Made by a program: the position numbers and the translations under genes. From Pseudomonas urmiensis (GTDB taxonomy: Bacteria; Pseudomonadota; Gammaproteobacteria; Pseudomonadales; Pseudomonadaceae): a stretch of 64,000 nucleotides of DNA. Positions 26,194 through 34,799 of the stretch are shown one piece after another (positions within the stretch are counted from its first letter, which is position 1; each line of letters opens with the position of its first letter). The stretch covers positions 1-64,000 of the forward strand of contig NZ_JABWRE020000002.1 in NCBI RefSeq assembly GCF_014268815.2. The letters are read 5' to 3'. The notes beneath the pieces are model-generated. The model worked only from the letters and a program-made list of their open reading frames with translations, was not told the origin of the DNA and did no database searches.

Positions 26194-28814
26194 GCACACG
26201 GCAAGCTGATGCAGAAACAGGCACCGCCATTGCGGTTGTCGACGCTCAAGCTGCCGCCCATGGCGGCCACGATGCCATGGCTTACCGACAAGCCAAGCCC
26301 GGTGCCGACACCGGCTGCCTTGGTGGTGAAGAACGGCTCGAAGATCCGCTCCAGTAGCAGTGGGTCGATACCACCGCCGTTGTCTTGCACCCACAGCAAT
26401 ACCTGCCCGGCTGTGAGGGTTTGGTGAATGCAGAGCTTGCCTTGGCCGCCGCGCTTGTCCAGCAGCGCGTCACGGGCGTTGACCATCAGGTTGATCAGCA
26501 CTTGCTCCAACTGATCCGCATGGCCCATCACCTGCGGCTGATCGCTGGGCTGCTCAACCTGCAGGGTCACGCCCTTGCCTTGCAGCCCCTCCTCGAGCAG
26601 TGCCACCGCCCCCTGCACCGCCGACCAGGCGGCAAAGCGCGTGCCTTCGACCTCCGAGCGCCGGCCGAATACCCGCATGTGGTCCACCAGCCGCGCCGTA
26701 CGCTCGATCTGTGCCTCGATACGCTGCAGCTTCTGCTCCAGGTAGGCCGGGTCTACATCGCCATTTTGCAGACGCTTGAGCGCATTGGCCGTCGCCATGC
26801 GCATGACGTTGAGCGGCTGATTGATTTCGTGCAGCAAGCCTGTGGCCAACTCGCCCAAGGTGGCCATCTTGGCCCCCTGCAACAATTGCCGCTGACTACG
26901 CCGCACCTCGGTGTTGTCCCGGCCTACCGCCTGGACTTCCAGTAACCGGCCCTGTTCGTCGAACAGGCCGCGGTCGGCCCAGATCCACCAGGCATGCTCA
27001 CGCCCAGGCAACTGCAAACAGATTTCCGCGCTGCTCATCGGCTGCTGCGGCGTCAGCGCTTGCAAGCGCTGGAGAAATTCATCGCGCTGGCCCTGGGACA
27101 TCCACTGGCCCAAGTTCATGCCGACTAGCTGCTCAGGGCTACAGTGCAGGTAATCGGCCAAGGGCCGATTGCCGAAAACCAGGCTCAAATCTGGACGGTA
27201 GCGACAGATCATCGCCGGTGAATCTTCCACCAGCACCCGGTAGCGCTCCTCACTCTGACGGACCCGTTCAGCCGCTTCGGTCGCCTCACTGACGTCTAGC
27301 CACAGCCCGACCACTTCCCGCGGCTGGCCAAGGTCGTCACGCAGCAGGCGCGCTTCATCGAGGATCCAGTGATAGCCGCCAAGGCTGTCACGCAGACGCA
27401 GGCGACAGCGTACCTGGCCGTCACGTAGCAGACTGCGGGTGCGCTGCAACCACAGGCCATGATCATCGGGATGCACCGCCAGCCCGGGCTGGCGCGCCTG
27501 CTCACTGTCGTTGGCCCACCCCAGCAGGGGCGTAAGGCTGGCGCTGTAGAACTCGCCCAGCAAGGCACCCTCGACGCAGCGCTGAACGTAGATCACCGCC
27601 GGAGAGCTGGCAATCAGGTTCTCCAGCCGCTCACGCGCAGCGCCGGCCTGCTGCTCTTGCTCCTTGAGCGCACTGATATCGAGTAGAAATCCGCGTAACT
27701 GGCCAGCGTGCAGTTGACCTGCCCAATGCACCCAGCGCGGTACCTCGGCGTGCACCAAGCGCAGGCTGAGGTTCAGCTCGCGCCCTGCCCAGGCCTGTTC
27801 CAGGGCCAGCTGTGCAGGCTCGCGATCAGCGGGGTGCACAAGTGCCAGCCATTGCGCCTGGCTCAGCACGCGCGGCAAGCCAAGGCTGGCGGCTAGACTC
27901 GGGTCCAACTGCAGCGGCTCTTGTCGTGGCCATTGCCACCAACCGGCACCCAGCTGCCCTTGCAATTGATCCAGATGACACGCCAGGCGCTGCGCCTGGG
28001 CCTGATGCAAACGGCTCACCAACGGCTGGGCTAGCGCCTGCATCAACGGCTCTGCCGACTCCAGCTGCAACCTTTGCTTGACGCCAGCGCAGAGCAACCA
28101 GGCCTGCACCTGCGCGCCCTGCCGGTAAGGCAACAGGCAAAGCGTGGCACCGGCGCTACGGGTCAACCAATCAGGGTAAGCACGCGTGTCGAGCAGCGCG
28201 TGCGGCGGTAACTGCTCCAACCAGGACTGTAGCCGCTGCTGCTCGGGCCAAGGCCAGTCATCACTGCTGGCGTAACTGCGCCATTGTCCGCCCTCATGCA
28301 GCATCAATCGCAACGACGCCGCTTGCCAGTGCTCGGCTAGCCGTTGCAACTGTTCGGTCGCTGCCTGCACCAGATGCGCCTCGCCGGCTTCGCGCAGGGC
28401 ATCACCGATCTGAACCGCCAACTGATGTTCGGCATGCTCGTGACGGCCACTGTCACGCTCATGCAGCAGATCGCCGATGTCGAACAGTTGCAGCATCCAG
28501 CCCTCGCCCTGGCGTAACAACCAGCCGCGGGTATGCAAGACATGGCCAAGCACGGTATGAAAATCCAGGTCCAAGGCCAACCCCTGCCAATCGGCAGGCT
28601 CACCTTCGAGCACCAGCCAGCTGTGTCGCTCAAGATAGTCATGGACCCGCGCACCGCTGTGGCTAGGCAAAGCCAGTGCGCTGCGCAGCGGGCCGGACAG
28701 ACGTAATACCCGCGCCTGATCGTCCAGCCAGACCTGTAGCCCGATGGCCACCGGCGGCGCAGCTTCGGTGACAGGCAGTGGCGCTGTGCGCCAACGATCG
28801 AACAGGCCACTCAC
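26190..28814 (-). CDS. pprA: Soluble PAS-domain sensor histidine kinase (PprA-like)
   Basis: An 874 aa kinase with no membrane segment. The N-terminal 360 residues are poorly defined and PAS/GAF-like. PAS domains cover about 390-510 and 515-640 ([19 protein letters not shown]). The kinase core has the H-box [15 protein letters not shown]-box [13 protein letters not shown]1 DNGGGI, F-box FEPFFTTK and G2 GTGLGLS. It resembles PprA of the P. aeruginosa tad locus in position and type and should phosphorylate PprB (29913). It overlaps the TadE-like gene upstream by four bases, so both are made from one message. The cytoplasmic signal it senses is unknown. Confidence 0.85.
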   Translation of the reverse strand: MSGLFDRWRTAPLPVTEAAPPVAIGLQVWLDDQARVLRLSGPLRSALALPSHSGARVHDYLERHSWLVLEGEPADWQGLALDLDFHTVLGHVLHTRGWLLRQGEGWMLQLFDIGDLLHERDSGRHEHAEHQLAVQIGDALREAGEAHLVQAATEQLQRLAEHWQAASLRLMLHEGGQWRSYASSDDWPWPEQQRLQSWLEQLPPHALLDTRAYPDWLTRSAGATLCLLPYRQGAQVQAWLLCAGVKQRLQLESAEPLMQALAQPLVSRLHQAQAQRLACHLDQLQGQLGAGWWQWPRQEPLQLDPSLAASLGLPRVLSQAQWLALVHPADREPAQLALEQAWAGRELNLSLRLVHAEVPRWVHWAGQLHAGQLRGFLLDISALKEQEQQAGAARERLENLIASSPAVIYVQRCVEGALLGEFYSASLTPLLGWANDSEQARQPGLAVHPDDHGLWLQRTRSLLRDGQVRCRLRLRDSLGGYHWILDEARLLRDDLGQPREVVGLWLDVSEATEAAERVRQSEERYRVLVEDSPAMICRYRPDLSLVFGNRPLADYLHCSPEQLVGMNLGQWMSQGQRDEFLQRLQALTPQQPMSSAEICLQLPGREHAWWIWADRGLFDEQGRLLEVQAVGRDNTEVRRSQRQLLQGAKMATLGELATGLLHEINQPLNVMRMATANALKRLQNGDVDPAYLEQKLQRIEAQIERTARLVDHMRVFGRRSEVEGTRFAAWSAVQGAVALLEEGLQGKGVTLQVEQPSDQPQVMGHADQLEQVLINLMVNARDALLDKRGGQGKLCIHQTLTAGQVLLWVQDNGGGIDPLLLERIFEPFFTTKAAGVGTGLGLSVSHGIVAAMGGSLSVDNRNGGACFCISLPCA

Positions 28815-29248
28815 AGTTGCAAACTCGCTTGGGCCTTCAACTGCGCAGGCAGGCGTGGTACCTCACCGATTACCGGCAGCACCAACACCGGGACCACGGC
28901 GGTCAGGCGTTGCTTGGGGTAGGTGATCGTCACGGTCAGCAAGTCATCGACCAGGCTGACCTGGGTATCGTTGGCCTGGAAGGCCAACGACTTGGGCATC
29001 CACGCCAGTTGCTGAGCCACCACCTGGCGCGCCAGGGTCTGCGCCTGCGCCTGGAAGTTGGCCGTAGCCGGATCGAGCGCCACGCAGCGGCGCACCGCCT
29101 CACTGCTAGCCTGGTTGAACGACTGCAACATGAGCATCGGCAGCGCATAGCTGACCAGGCCATAGAACACCGCAAAAAACACCATGAATACCGCGACAAA
29201 TTCGATGGCTGCTGCGCCTTTTTGCCGTCCTGCCAGGCCTGCTTGCAT
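28811..29248 (-). CDS. TadE-like pseudopilin
   Basis: A 145 aa protein with the TadE N-terminus: a short basic leader, GRQKGAAAIEFVAVFMVFFA with the conserved Glu five residues after the likely cleavage glycine, and one membrane helix. The rest is a small periplasmic domain. Pseudopilins of this group are processed by the Tad prepilin peptidase and needed for pilus biogenesis; that peptidase gene lies 75 bp away, divergent. It heads a two-gene unit with the PprA kinase. Confidence 0.82.
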   Translation of the reverse strand: MQAGLAGRQKGAAAIEFVAVFMVFFAVFYGLVSYALPMLMLQSFNQASSEAVRRCVALDPATANFQAQAQTLARQVVAQQLAWMPKSLAFQANDTQVSLVDDLLTVTITYPKQRLTAVVPVLVLPVIGEVPRLPAQLKAQASLQL

Positions 29249-29323
29249 GATCGCGTCTACCCTGACTATGAAACCTGAATGACAGCATAGAACCGTTCAA
29301 CGAATAGGGATGGCAATTTGCCA

Positions 29324-29794
29324 ATGCACAGCATTGTTCTCTTGATGTGGCTTGCCTTGTGTACTGAACAAGATGTCCGTGAACGGCAGATTTCCAACAC
29401 CCTGACGCTGGGTGCTGCCGCTTGCGCCCTGGCCTGGCTATTCGCCACCGGCCACAGCTGGATCGGCGCCGAGCCCAGTGATGCGGGCTGGGCGCTGGCC
29501 ATCGTCATGCTGCTCACCCTGCCTGGCTACATGCTTGGGCGCTTTGGCGCGGGCGACGTCAAGTTGTTGGGCGCGCTGGCGCTGGCGACCAGTCATCAAT
29601 ACGTGCTCGGCACCTTCATCGGTGCCGGCATTGCCGTGCTGCTGTGGATGCTCAGCCGACGCCGGCTATGGACCTTGCTCAACCCCAAGGTCAAGAAACG
29701 CCTACAAGTCCTGGCCGAACAGGTCGGCGACAAACAGCCCTTCGCTCCCTATGTACTGGTGGGCTTTTTATTGACCGCGGTATGGATCCAATGA
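29324..29794 (+). CDS. fppA: Prepilin peptidase FppA/TadV
   Basis: A 156 aa type IV-like aspartic prepilin peptidase with about five membrane segments. The two catalytic aspartates are in EQDVRERQISN (about residue 17) and FGAGDVKLLGAL, the conserved GxGD. It lacks the N-methylation domain of PilD and is short like TadV/FppA. It would cleave the Flp prepilin and TadE/TadG-like proteins after glycine. I start at ATG 29324; a TTG at 29318 is less likely. GGGATGG is the likely ribosome site. It is probably co-transcribed with pprB, or separated by the promoter at about 29816. Confidence 0.87.
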   Translation: MHSIVLLMWLALCTEQDVRERQISNTLTLGAAACALAWLFATGHSWIGAEPSDAGWALAIVMLLTLPGYMLGRFGAGDVKLLGALALATSHQYVLGTFIGAGIAVLLWMLSRRRLWTLLNPKVKKRLQVLAEQVGDKQPFAPYVLVGFLLTAVWIQ

Positions 29795-29815
29795 GTGACC
29801 ATGCGGTCGGATAAC

Positions 29816-29833
29816 TTGTACAGCCCTTGTACA
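29816..29833. promoter_or_regulatory. TTGTACA direct repeat upstream of pprB
   Basis: TTGTACA occurs at 29816-29822 and 29827-29833, 11 bp apart centre to centre, which is one helical turn. The site lies 80 bp before the pprB start and could bind a tandem dimer, perhaps PprB itself. The repeat is seen; the binding protein is inferred. Confidence 0.4.
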
Positions 29834-29912
29834 TAACCGCAAAGTGCGACTACTTTCTTAAGCGTCAGTGCGTCTGGCACGGGAGCGGGGCGAATCGAAC
29901 AGGGAGTTGATC

Positions 29913-30689
29913 GTGAACAAGACCGTGAGTGAGGTGAAGATTCTGGTTGTCGATGACCAGGCGGTAATTGTCGAAGAGTTATGTGAATTTCTCGAAAGCC
30001 AAGGCTATGTGTGCGTTGCCGCCCACTCGACTGGCGAAGCGATCGAACGCTACCAAGCCGAAGACGCAATCGGCCTGGTGCTTTGCGATTTGCATATGCC
30101 CGGGCGCGATGGCATCGAACTGGTCCGGGCGCTGAAAGAGATTGCTGGCCGCCAGCGCATGTTCGAAGCGATCATGCTCACGGGCCGCGCCGACAAACAG
30201 GATGTGATCCGTGCCCTGCGCGAGGGGTTTGCCGATTACTATCAAAAGCCCATGGACCTCAACGAACTGCTCGAAGGCGTACGTCGACAGGAGCAGGCGC
30301 TGCTGGAGCGGCGGCGCAATTTCCGCGAGCTGGGCAGCCTGAACCAACGCCTGCAATATCTGGCGGACTCCATCGACGACCTTTACCAGGATCTGGAAAA
30401 GGCCCGCGGCCAAGGTGTGCACCGACGCGCCACCGATGCCGAAGAGCCAGAGGGTGAACTGCCGGCAGTGTTCGAGAAACTCTCGCCACGTCAGCTGGAA
30501 GTGGCCAAGCTGGTCAGCAAGGGCAAGACCAATTACCAGATCGCCTGTGAGCTGGGCATCACCGAGAACACTGTGAAGCTGTACGTGTCGCAGGTGCTGC
30601 GCCTGACCCACATGCACAACCGCACCCAGCTGGCGCTGGCCCTGACGCCACGCTCATCACCCCTGCACCAGCGTTTTACCACCCACTAG
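29913..30689 (+). CDS. pprB: Response regulator PprB (receiver + LuxR-type HTH)
   Basis: A 258 aa response regulator. The receiver (about 8-125) has the acidic pair in ILVVDDQ, the phospho-accepting Asp in VLCDLHMPGRDG, Thr in IMLTGRA and Lys in YYQKPMD. A coiled linker follows (LLERRRNFRELGSLNQRLQ). The C-terminal LuxR/NarL helix-turn-helix (about 195-255) contains LSPRQLEVAKLVSKGKTNYQ and ITENTVKLYVSQ. GTG 29913 with AGGGAG six bases upstream is the best start; a GTG at 29868 lacks one. In P. aeruginosa, PprB activates Tad pili and related adhesins; the same is inferred here. Its kinase is probably PprA. Confidence 0.87.
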   Translation: MNKTVSEVKILVVDDQAVIVEELCEFLESQGYVCVAAHSTGEAIERYQAEDAIGLVLCDLHMPGRDGIELVRALKEIAGRQRMFEAIMLTGRADKQDVIRALREGFADYYQKPMDLNELLEGVRRQEQALLERRRNFRELGSLNQRLQYLADSIDDLYQDLEKARGQGVHRRATDAEEPEGELPAVFEKLSPRQLEVAKLVSKGKTNYQIACELGITENTVKLYVSQVLRLTHMHNRTQLALALTPRSSPLHQRFTTH

Positions 30690-30740
30690 GCTCTGTACGA
30701 ACTGCTTCCGCACTCGCCCATACTGCGTTGAAACGGGGCT

Positions 30741-30995
30741 CTAGTTGTTCTCAGTGCTGATCTTCACCCAGCGGAAATGGTCGGGGATCGGGTACTTGTA
30801 GGTTTCCAGCCAGCGGTACATCGATTGGTCGCGCTCGCTGGCGGTTTGCCGCTGGAGCTTGGTCGAGGCTTGCTGGTTGCTCGATTGCACGCGCAACAGG
30901 GCTTCGGTGGCGGTTTGCGCTGGCGGCTGGCGTGGCGGTTCTTCGGCCACTGCTGCCAGGGGAATGCAGGCCAGGAGAATTAAGGATCTGAGCAT
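30741..30995 (-). CDS. Small exported DUF3613-type protein
   Basis: An 84 aa protein with signal peptide MLRSLILLACIPLAAVAEEP. The mature part is polar and helical (TEALLRVQSSNQQASTKLQR, then MYRWLETYKYPIPDHF). Small proteins of this kind (DUF3613, by recollection) occupy the same slot after tadD in other Pseudomonas tad loci. AGGAGG precedes the ATG. A REP-like hairpin separates it from tadD, so it may be expressed at a different level. Confidence 0.7.
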   Translation of the reverse strand: MLRSLILLACIPLAAVAEEPPRQPPAQTATEALLRVQSSNQQASTKLQRQTASERDQSMYRWLETYKYPIPDHFRWVKISTENN

Positions 30996-31022
30996 CGGAA
31001 AGTGCCTCCTGTTGCGTGGATT

Positions 31023-31076
31023 GGGGCCGCTTTGCGGCCCATCGCAGGCAAGCCAGCGCCTACAAGGCTCGCTGGC
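31023..31076. repeat. REP-like element between tadD and the DUF3613 gene
   Basis: Two hairpins lie side by side: GGGCCGC-TTT-GCGGCCC (31024-31040) and GCCAGCG ... CGCTGGC (31052-31076). The segment reads like the P. putida intergenic REP family (hairpin, then ATCGCAGGCAAGCCAGCGCC). Placed inside an operon, it could dampen downstream expression. Confidence 0.6.
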
Positions 31077-31083
31077 CGACCCT

Positions 31084-31761
31084 TCAACTGACCGGCAGAA
31101 CACCCCGCCCGGTCGACTTCAACTGCCTGGCGCGCGCCTGGGCCTCGGCAAATTGCGCAGGCTTAAGCCGCAGACGGGCCACCAGATCTGCCGCCTGCTG
31201 CCAGTTGTCCTGCAGCAACGACAAGGCCACCAGGTTGACCGCCGGCAGTGGGTTATCATCCTTGAGCTCAATCGCCGTCAGAAACTCAAAGCGCGCCTGC
31301 TCATGATCGCCAAGGTTCATCAGCACCACGCCCAAATCGTTACGCACCTTTTCATCGGTCGGCGCCAGGCGCACAGCCCGCTGCAAATTGCGCAGGGCCT
31401 GGGCGTCGTCTCCGCGGGCCGATGCCAGCTGGCCAAGGCCGTGCTCGCCTTCAGAGGCAAGACAACCGCCGAGCAGGCTGCGGTACAGCGGCTCGGCCTC
31501 GCTACGCCCGAGCAGGCGCAGGACCTTGGCTTTGCGCAGGCGCACCTGGTCGAGTTCATCTGGCAACTGCTGCAAATGCGCAAGGCTGGCATGCGGGCGG
31601 CCGTCGTTGAGCATTTCATCCGCCAGGTTCAGGGCCAACTGCTGGTCAGCGTCGGGCTTGCCGCATGTGTTGCCAGCGAACACCTGCGCCAGGCCCTGCG
31701 GCGAGTGCCCGGCGCAACCGCTAAGCAGCAACAGCCCCAGGGCTATCAATATTGATCTCAT
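31084..31761 (-). CDS. tadD: TadD: TPR lipoprotein of the Flp pilus
   Basis: A 225 aa lipoprotein with lipobox LLSGC. TPR-like repeats follow, with the best at about 125-190 (DAQALRNLQRAVRLAPTDEK and DHEQARFEFLTAIELKDDN). TadD is an outer-membrane-associated pilotin-like factor for the RcpA secretin. I take ATG 31761, with GGGAGG upstream, rather than the GTG two codons earlier. The stop of tadC is 13 bp upstream. Confidence 0.83.
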   Translation of the reverse strand: MRSILIALGLLLLSGCAGHSPQGLAQVFAGNTCGKPDADQQLALNLADEMLNDGRPHASLAHLQQLPDELDQVRLRKAKVLRLLGRSEAEPLYRSLLGGCLASEGEHGLGQLASARGDDAQALRNLQRAVRLAPTDEKVRNDLGVVLMNLGDHEQARFEFLTAIELKDDNPLPAVNLVALSLLQDNWQQAADLVARLRLKPAQFAEAQARARQLKSTGRGVLPVS

Positions 31762-31774
31762 CCCCACCCTCCCC

Positions 31775-32662
31775 TCACGATCCCAAGGCCCGCGCCAACG
31801 CGGTCAAGCCAGGTCCGGCCAAGACAATCAGCAGGGCCGGAAACAGAAATATCATCATCACCGCCGACATCTTCGCCGACATCTTCGACACCCGCTCCTG
31901 CAAACGGGTCATCCGGCGGTCATCGAGCAAGGTCTTCAGGGCTTGCAGCGACTTCATCGCCCCACTGCCCTGCACCAGTAGCTGGCGCAGGATCACGCAG
32001 GTGTCGATCAGCTCATCGACCGCCAGCAGTTTCGCAGTCTTTTCCAGCTCAGGCGCCAGCGCCAGGCCGGAGTCCACCCGTTGCAGGACCAGGCGCAGCT
32101 CTTCGCTGATCTCCGGCACCAAGGTACGCCCTTCGTGACTGAGCACCCGCAGGGCTTGCTCGACGGCCAGGCCGGTTTCAAAGAGGATGCGCAACAAGGG
32201 AATCAGCAAGCTCACTTCCAGGGCGATGCGCTGTTGACGACGCGCAGCCGCCAGCGCCAGCAGGCGCTTGGGCAGTAGATAGCCGACCCCCAAGGCACAC
32301 AACGGCCGCACCAACCAATGGCCAGTCCAGGCGCCCATCAATCCGTGTTGCAACAGCAGCGTCAGGCCCACTGCCAGTAGCGGCAGCCCCAACTGGACAG
32401 CGGCAAACAGCGCTCGCTGGCGACTGCGCCGCCAACCCACACGATCAAGCAGCGCCTGGGTTTCGCCATCGAGCCGCTGCAAGCGCCGCCCCAGGTTGCT
32501 GCTGCCTAGCCAGTGCAGCCAGTCGCCCAACCGCTCCTCGCGTGCCAGCTGACCTTGCAAGCGCCGCGCGATCAGCAAACGTACGCGCAACTGCTTCAAG
32601 GCCTGCATGCCGAGCAAGGCGAATCCAGCCAGCAGGAACACCGCGCAGATCAGCCAGGCCAT
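31775..32662 (-). CDS. tadC: TadC: inner-membrane platform protein
   Basis: A 295 aa GspF-type protein with membrane helices near 3-22, 85-125 and 265-290 and a cytoplasmic T2SSF domain (about 150-270, SLLIPLLRILFETGLAVEQA). With TadB it forms the platform on which ATPase TadA acts. ATG 32662 has GAGGAG nine bases upstream; a longer frame runs through tadB and is not used. It starts 3 bp after the tadB stop codon. Confidence 0.88.
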   Translation of the reverse strand: MAWLICAVFLLAGFALLGMQALKQLRVRLLIARRLQGQLAREERLGDWLHWLGSSNLGRRLQRLDGETQALLDRVGWRRSRQRALFAAVQLGLPLLAVGLTLLLQHGLMGAWTGHWLVRPLCALGVGYLLPKRLLALAAARRQQRIALEVSLLIPLLRILFETGLAVEQALRVLSHEGRTLVPEISEELRLVLQRVDSGLALAPELEKTAKLLAVDELIDTCVILRQLLVQGSGAMKSLQALKTLLDDRRMTRLQERVSKMSAKMSAVMMIFLFPALLIVLAGPGLTALARALGS

Positions 32663-32664
32663 GT

Positions 32665-33546
32665 TCACAGGCTCCTCATCATGCGCCATAGCACCAGGCA
32701 ACCAAGCGCCTGGAAGGCAAAGGCCAGTAACAGCAGCATCTGCCCCTGGCTGTCGCGCCACATACCCAGCAAGTAGCCGGGGTTACCGAGCAGGAAGTAG
32801 CCGACCATGCTCAACGGCAGCGCCCCGAGAATCCATGCGGTGACCCTGGTTTCACCGGTCAAGGCCTTGAGCTGGCGCGTGCCTTGTTCGCGCTCGCGGA
32901 TCAGCTTGATCAGGTTCTCCATCAACTCGCTGGCATTGCCGCCATACTGCTGGTTGATCCGCAGACCAAGGGCGAACAGGCGCATTTCGTCCTGATCATA
33001 GAGTTCGGCCAGCTCGCTGACCGCTACCTCCAGCGCTACCCCCAGGCGGACATTGCGCCGCACCCGCTCCATGGCCGAACGCAGCGGTTCGCGAGTGCCA
33101 TCGATTCCGCCCAGCACCGAATCGTTCAGCGTCCGCCCGGCCTTCAAGCTACGCACGCTGTAGTCCAACAGGCCCGGCAGTTGCTGGATGATCTGGCGCA
33201 CGCGCAGCCGATATCGCCAACTCAAGTACAGATAGCCCAGCACAGGCACACTCAACAGCACCATCAAGCCGAACGCCCAGCCAGAGGCCAGCAGGCCAGC
33301 CATGACCAATCCGCCCCACGCCAGCAGCCATGGCCTGGGATTGAACGCGGCAGTATCCACGCCTGCCCGTTGCAGCAGCGGGTCGAACCATTCACGCCGC
33401 GCCTTGCCGCTGCGCACCGAGCGATAGGCTCGGCCCAGGCGCTGCAGAATGCGCTCCTCGCCGCGCTTGTACAGGGCCAGGCGAAACAGCAGCAGGGCGA
33501 CGCCGAGCAACAGCGGCGACAGCGCCAGCAGCAGGGCGCCAGTCAC
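32665..33546 (-). CDS. tadB: TadB: inner-membrane platform protein
   Basis: A 293 aa GspF-family partner of TadC with helices near 5-25, 75-115 and 235-290. The T2SSF domain lies about 120-230 (IQQLPGLLDYSVRSLKAGRT, then GLRINQQYGGNASELMENL). Its ATG overlaps the tadA stop codon (ATGA at 33543-33546), consistent with a tightly coupled operon. Confidence 0.88.
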   Translation of the reverse strand: MTGALLLALSPLLLGVALLLFRLALYKRGEERILQRLGRAYRSVRSGKARREWFDPLLQRAGVDTAAFNPRPWLLAWGGLVMAGLLASGWAFGLMVLLSVPVLGYLYLSWRYRLRVRQIIQQLPGLLDYSVRSLKAGRTLNDSVLGGIDGTREPLRSAMERVRRNVRLGVALEVAVSELAELYDQDEMRLFALGLRINQQYGGNASELMENLIKLIREREQGTRQLKALTGETRVTAWILGALPLSMVGYFLLGNPGYLLGMWRDSQGQMLLLLAFAFQALGCLVLWRMMRSL

Positions 33547-34799
33547 AGCACACCGTCGTTGCGCAACTTGGCGCCAGCCGGGTTCGGTGCTTCGCGCAGA
33601 AAGCTGGTGCCGCCGCGGCGGTCGAGACGAAACAGCGTGTTGGTCACGTACACATCGTCGCGCACCCCCACCACTTCCAGCACTTCGCTGACGCAGCGAC
33701 GGCCATCGGCCAGCCGCGTCAACTGAATCACCACGTCGAGCGCCGCGCAGATCATCTGGCGCAAGGTCTTCTCGGCAATCTGCCGGCCGCTCAGACCGAC
33801 CAGGGTTTCCAGGCGCAGCAAGGCGTCCTGGGCGGTGTTGGCATGCACGGTGCTCATCGAGCCATCATGACCGGTGTTCATCGCCGTGAGCACATCGAGC
33901 ACTTCGGCGCCGCGGATCTCACCCAGCAGGATGCGATCCGGGCGCATCCGCAAGGCGTTGCGAATCAGCTCGCTGGCCTTGATCTCACCATGCCCCTCGA
34001 CGTTCGGCGGGCGCGTCTCCAGGCGTACCACATGAGGGTGATTGAGCTGCAGTTCAGCGACGTCTTCGATGGTCACCAGGCGCTCCTGCGGGGCAATCAT
34101 CAGACTGAGGATATTGAGCAAGGTGGTCTTGCCGGTCCCGGTGCCGCCACTGACCAGAATATTGCAGCGCCGCCCCACCGCGCGTTCAAGAAAGTCGAAG
34201 ATGGCCTGATCGATCGCCCGGGTCGCGAGCAGGTCGGCACTCTTGAGCATGTCGCGGCGAAATTTTCGGATCGACAGACACGGCCCGTCCAAGGCCACCG
34301 GCGGGATGATGGCATTGACCCGGCTGCCATCGGGCAGGCGCGCATCGACCATCGGCGAAGACTCATCCAGGCGCCGCCCCAAGGGCGCCAGGATGCGTTG
34401 CATGACCCGCTCGACATGGTGCGCGTCGATAAAACGCAGGTCCGTCAGCTGCAACAAACCGGCGCGTTCGACGAACACCCGGTGCGGGCCGTTGACCAGA
34501 ATTTCGGTGACGCTGGGATCGCGTAGCAGTACCTCAAGTGGGCCATAGCCGGTCAGTTCGTCGACCAGCTCCTCGGCCATGCGCTCCATTTCGTAACGCG
34601 ACAGGGCCAGGCGCATACGCGCCACATAGTCGCCAACCTGCTCGAAGACGAACTGCGTCAGGGCTGGCCGGGCACCTTCGAGCAAGTTGCGCCCGCTGTC
34701 CTCGATGCTGTCGATGACGTGCCGGTGCAAGGCGCGCTTGAGCGCTTGCGGCTCAGCCGCAGCATGGCGTTGACCGCCAAAAGGTTCGTCGCCGCTCAT
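33543..34799 (-). CDS. tadA: TadA: pilus assembly ATPase
   Basis: A 418 aa secretion ATPase of the CpaF/TadA branch. The N-terminal domain (about 1-130) is followed by Walker A GGTGTGKTT, the Asp box TIEDVAELQL, Walker B ILLGEIRG, and the His box STVHANTAQDALLRL. It powers assembly of the Flp pilus at the inner membrane. I use ATG 34799, which overlaps the tadZ stop codon; a GTG four codons earlier is possible. Confidence 0.92.
   Translation of the reverse strand: MSGDEPFGGQRHAAAEPQALKRALHRHVIDSIEDSGRNLLEGARPALTQFVFEQVGDYVARMRLALSRYEMERMAEELVDELTGYGPLEVLLRDPSVTEILVNGPHRVFVERAGLLQLTDLRFIDAHHVERVMQRILAPLGRRLDESSPMVDARLPDGSRVNAIIPPVALDGPCLSIRKFRRDMLKSADLLATRAIDQAIFDFLERAVGRRCNILVSGGTGTGKTTLLNILSLMIAPQERLVTIEDVAELQLNHPHVVRLETRPPNVEGHGEIKASELIRNALRMRPDRILLGEIRGAEVLDVLTAMNTGHDGSMSTVHANTAQDALLRLETLVGLSGRQIAEKTLRQMICAALDVVIQLTRLADGRRCVSEVLEVVGVRDDVYVTNTLFRLDRRGGTSFLREAPNPAGAKLRNDGVL

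Noticed and set aside
30690..30740. The spacer between pprB and the DUF3613 gene as a remnant of an insertion sequence
   Set aside because: It has no terminal inverted repeats or transposase fragment; only 51 bp, too little to judge.
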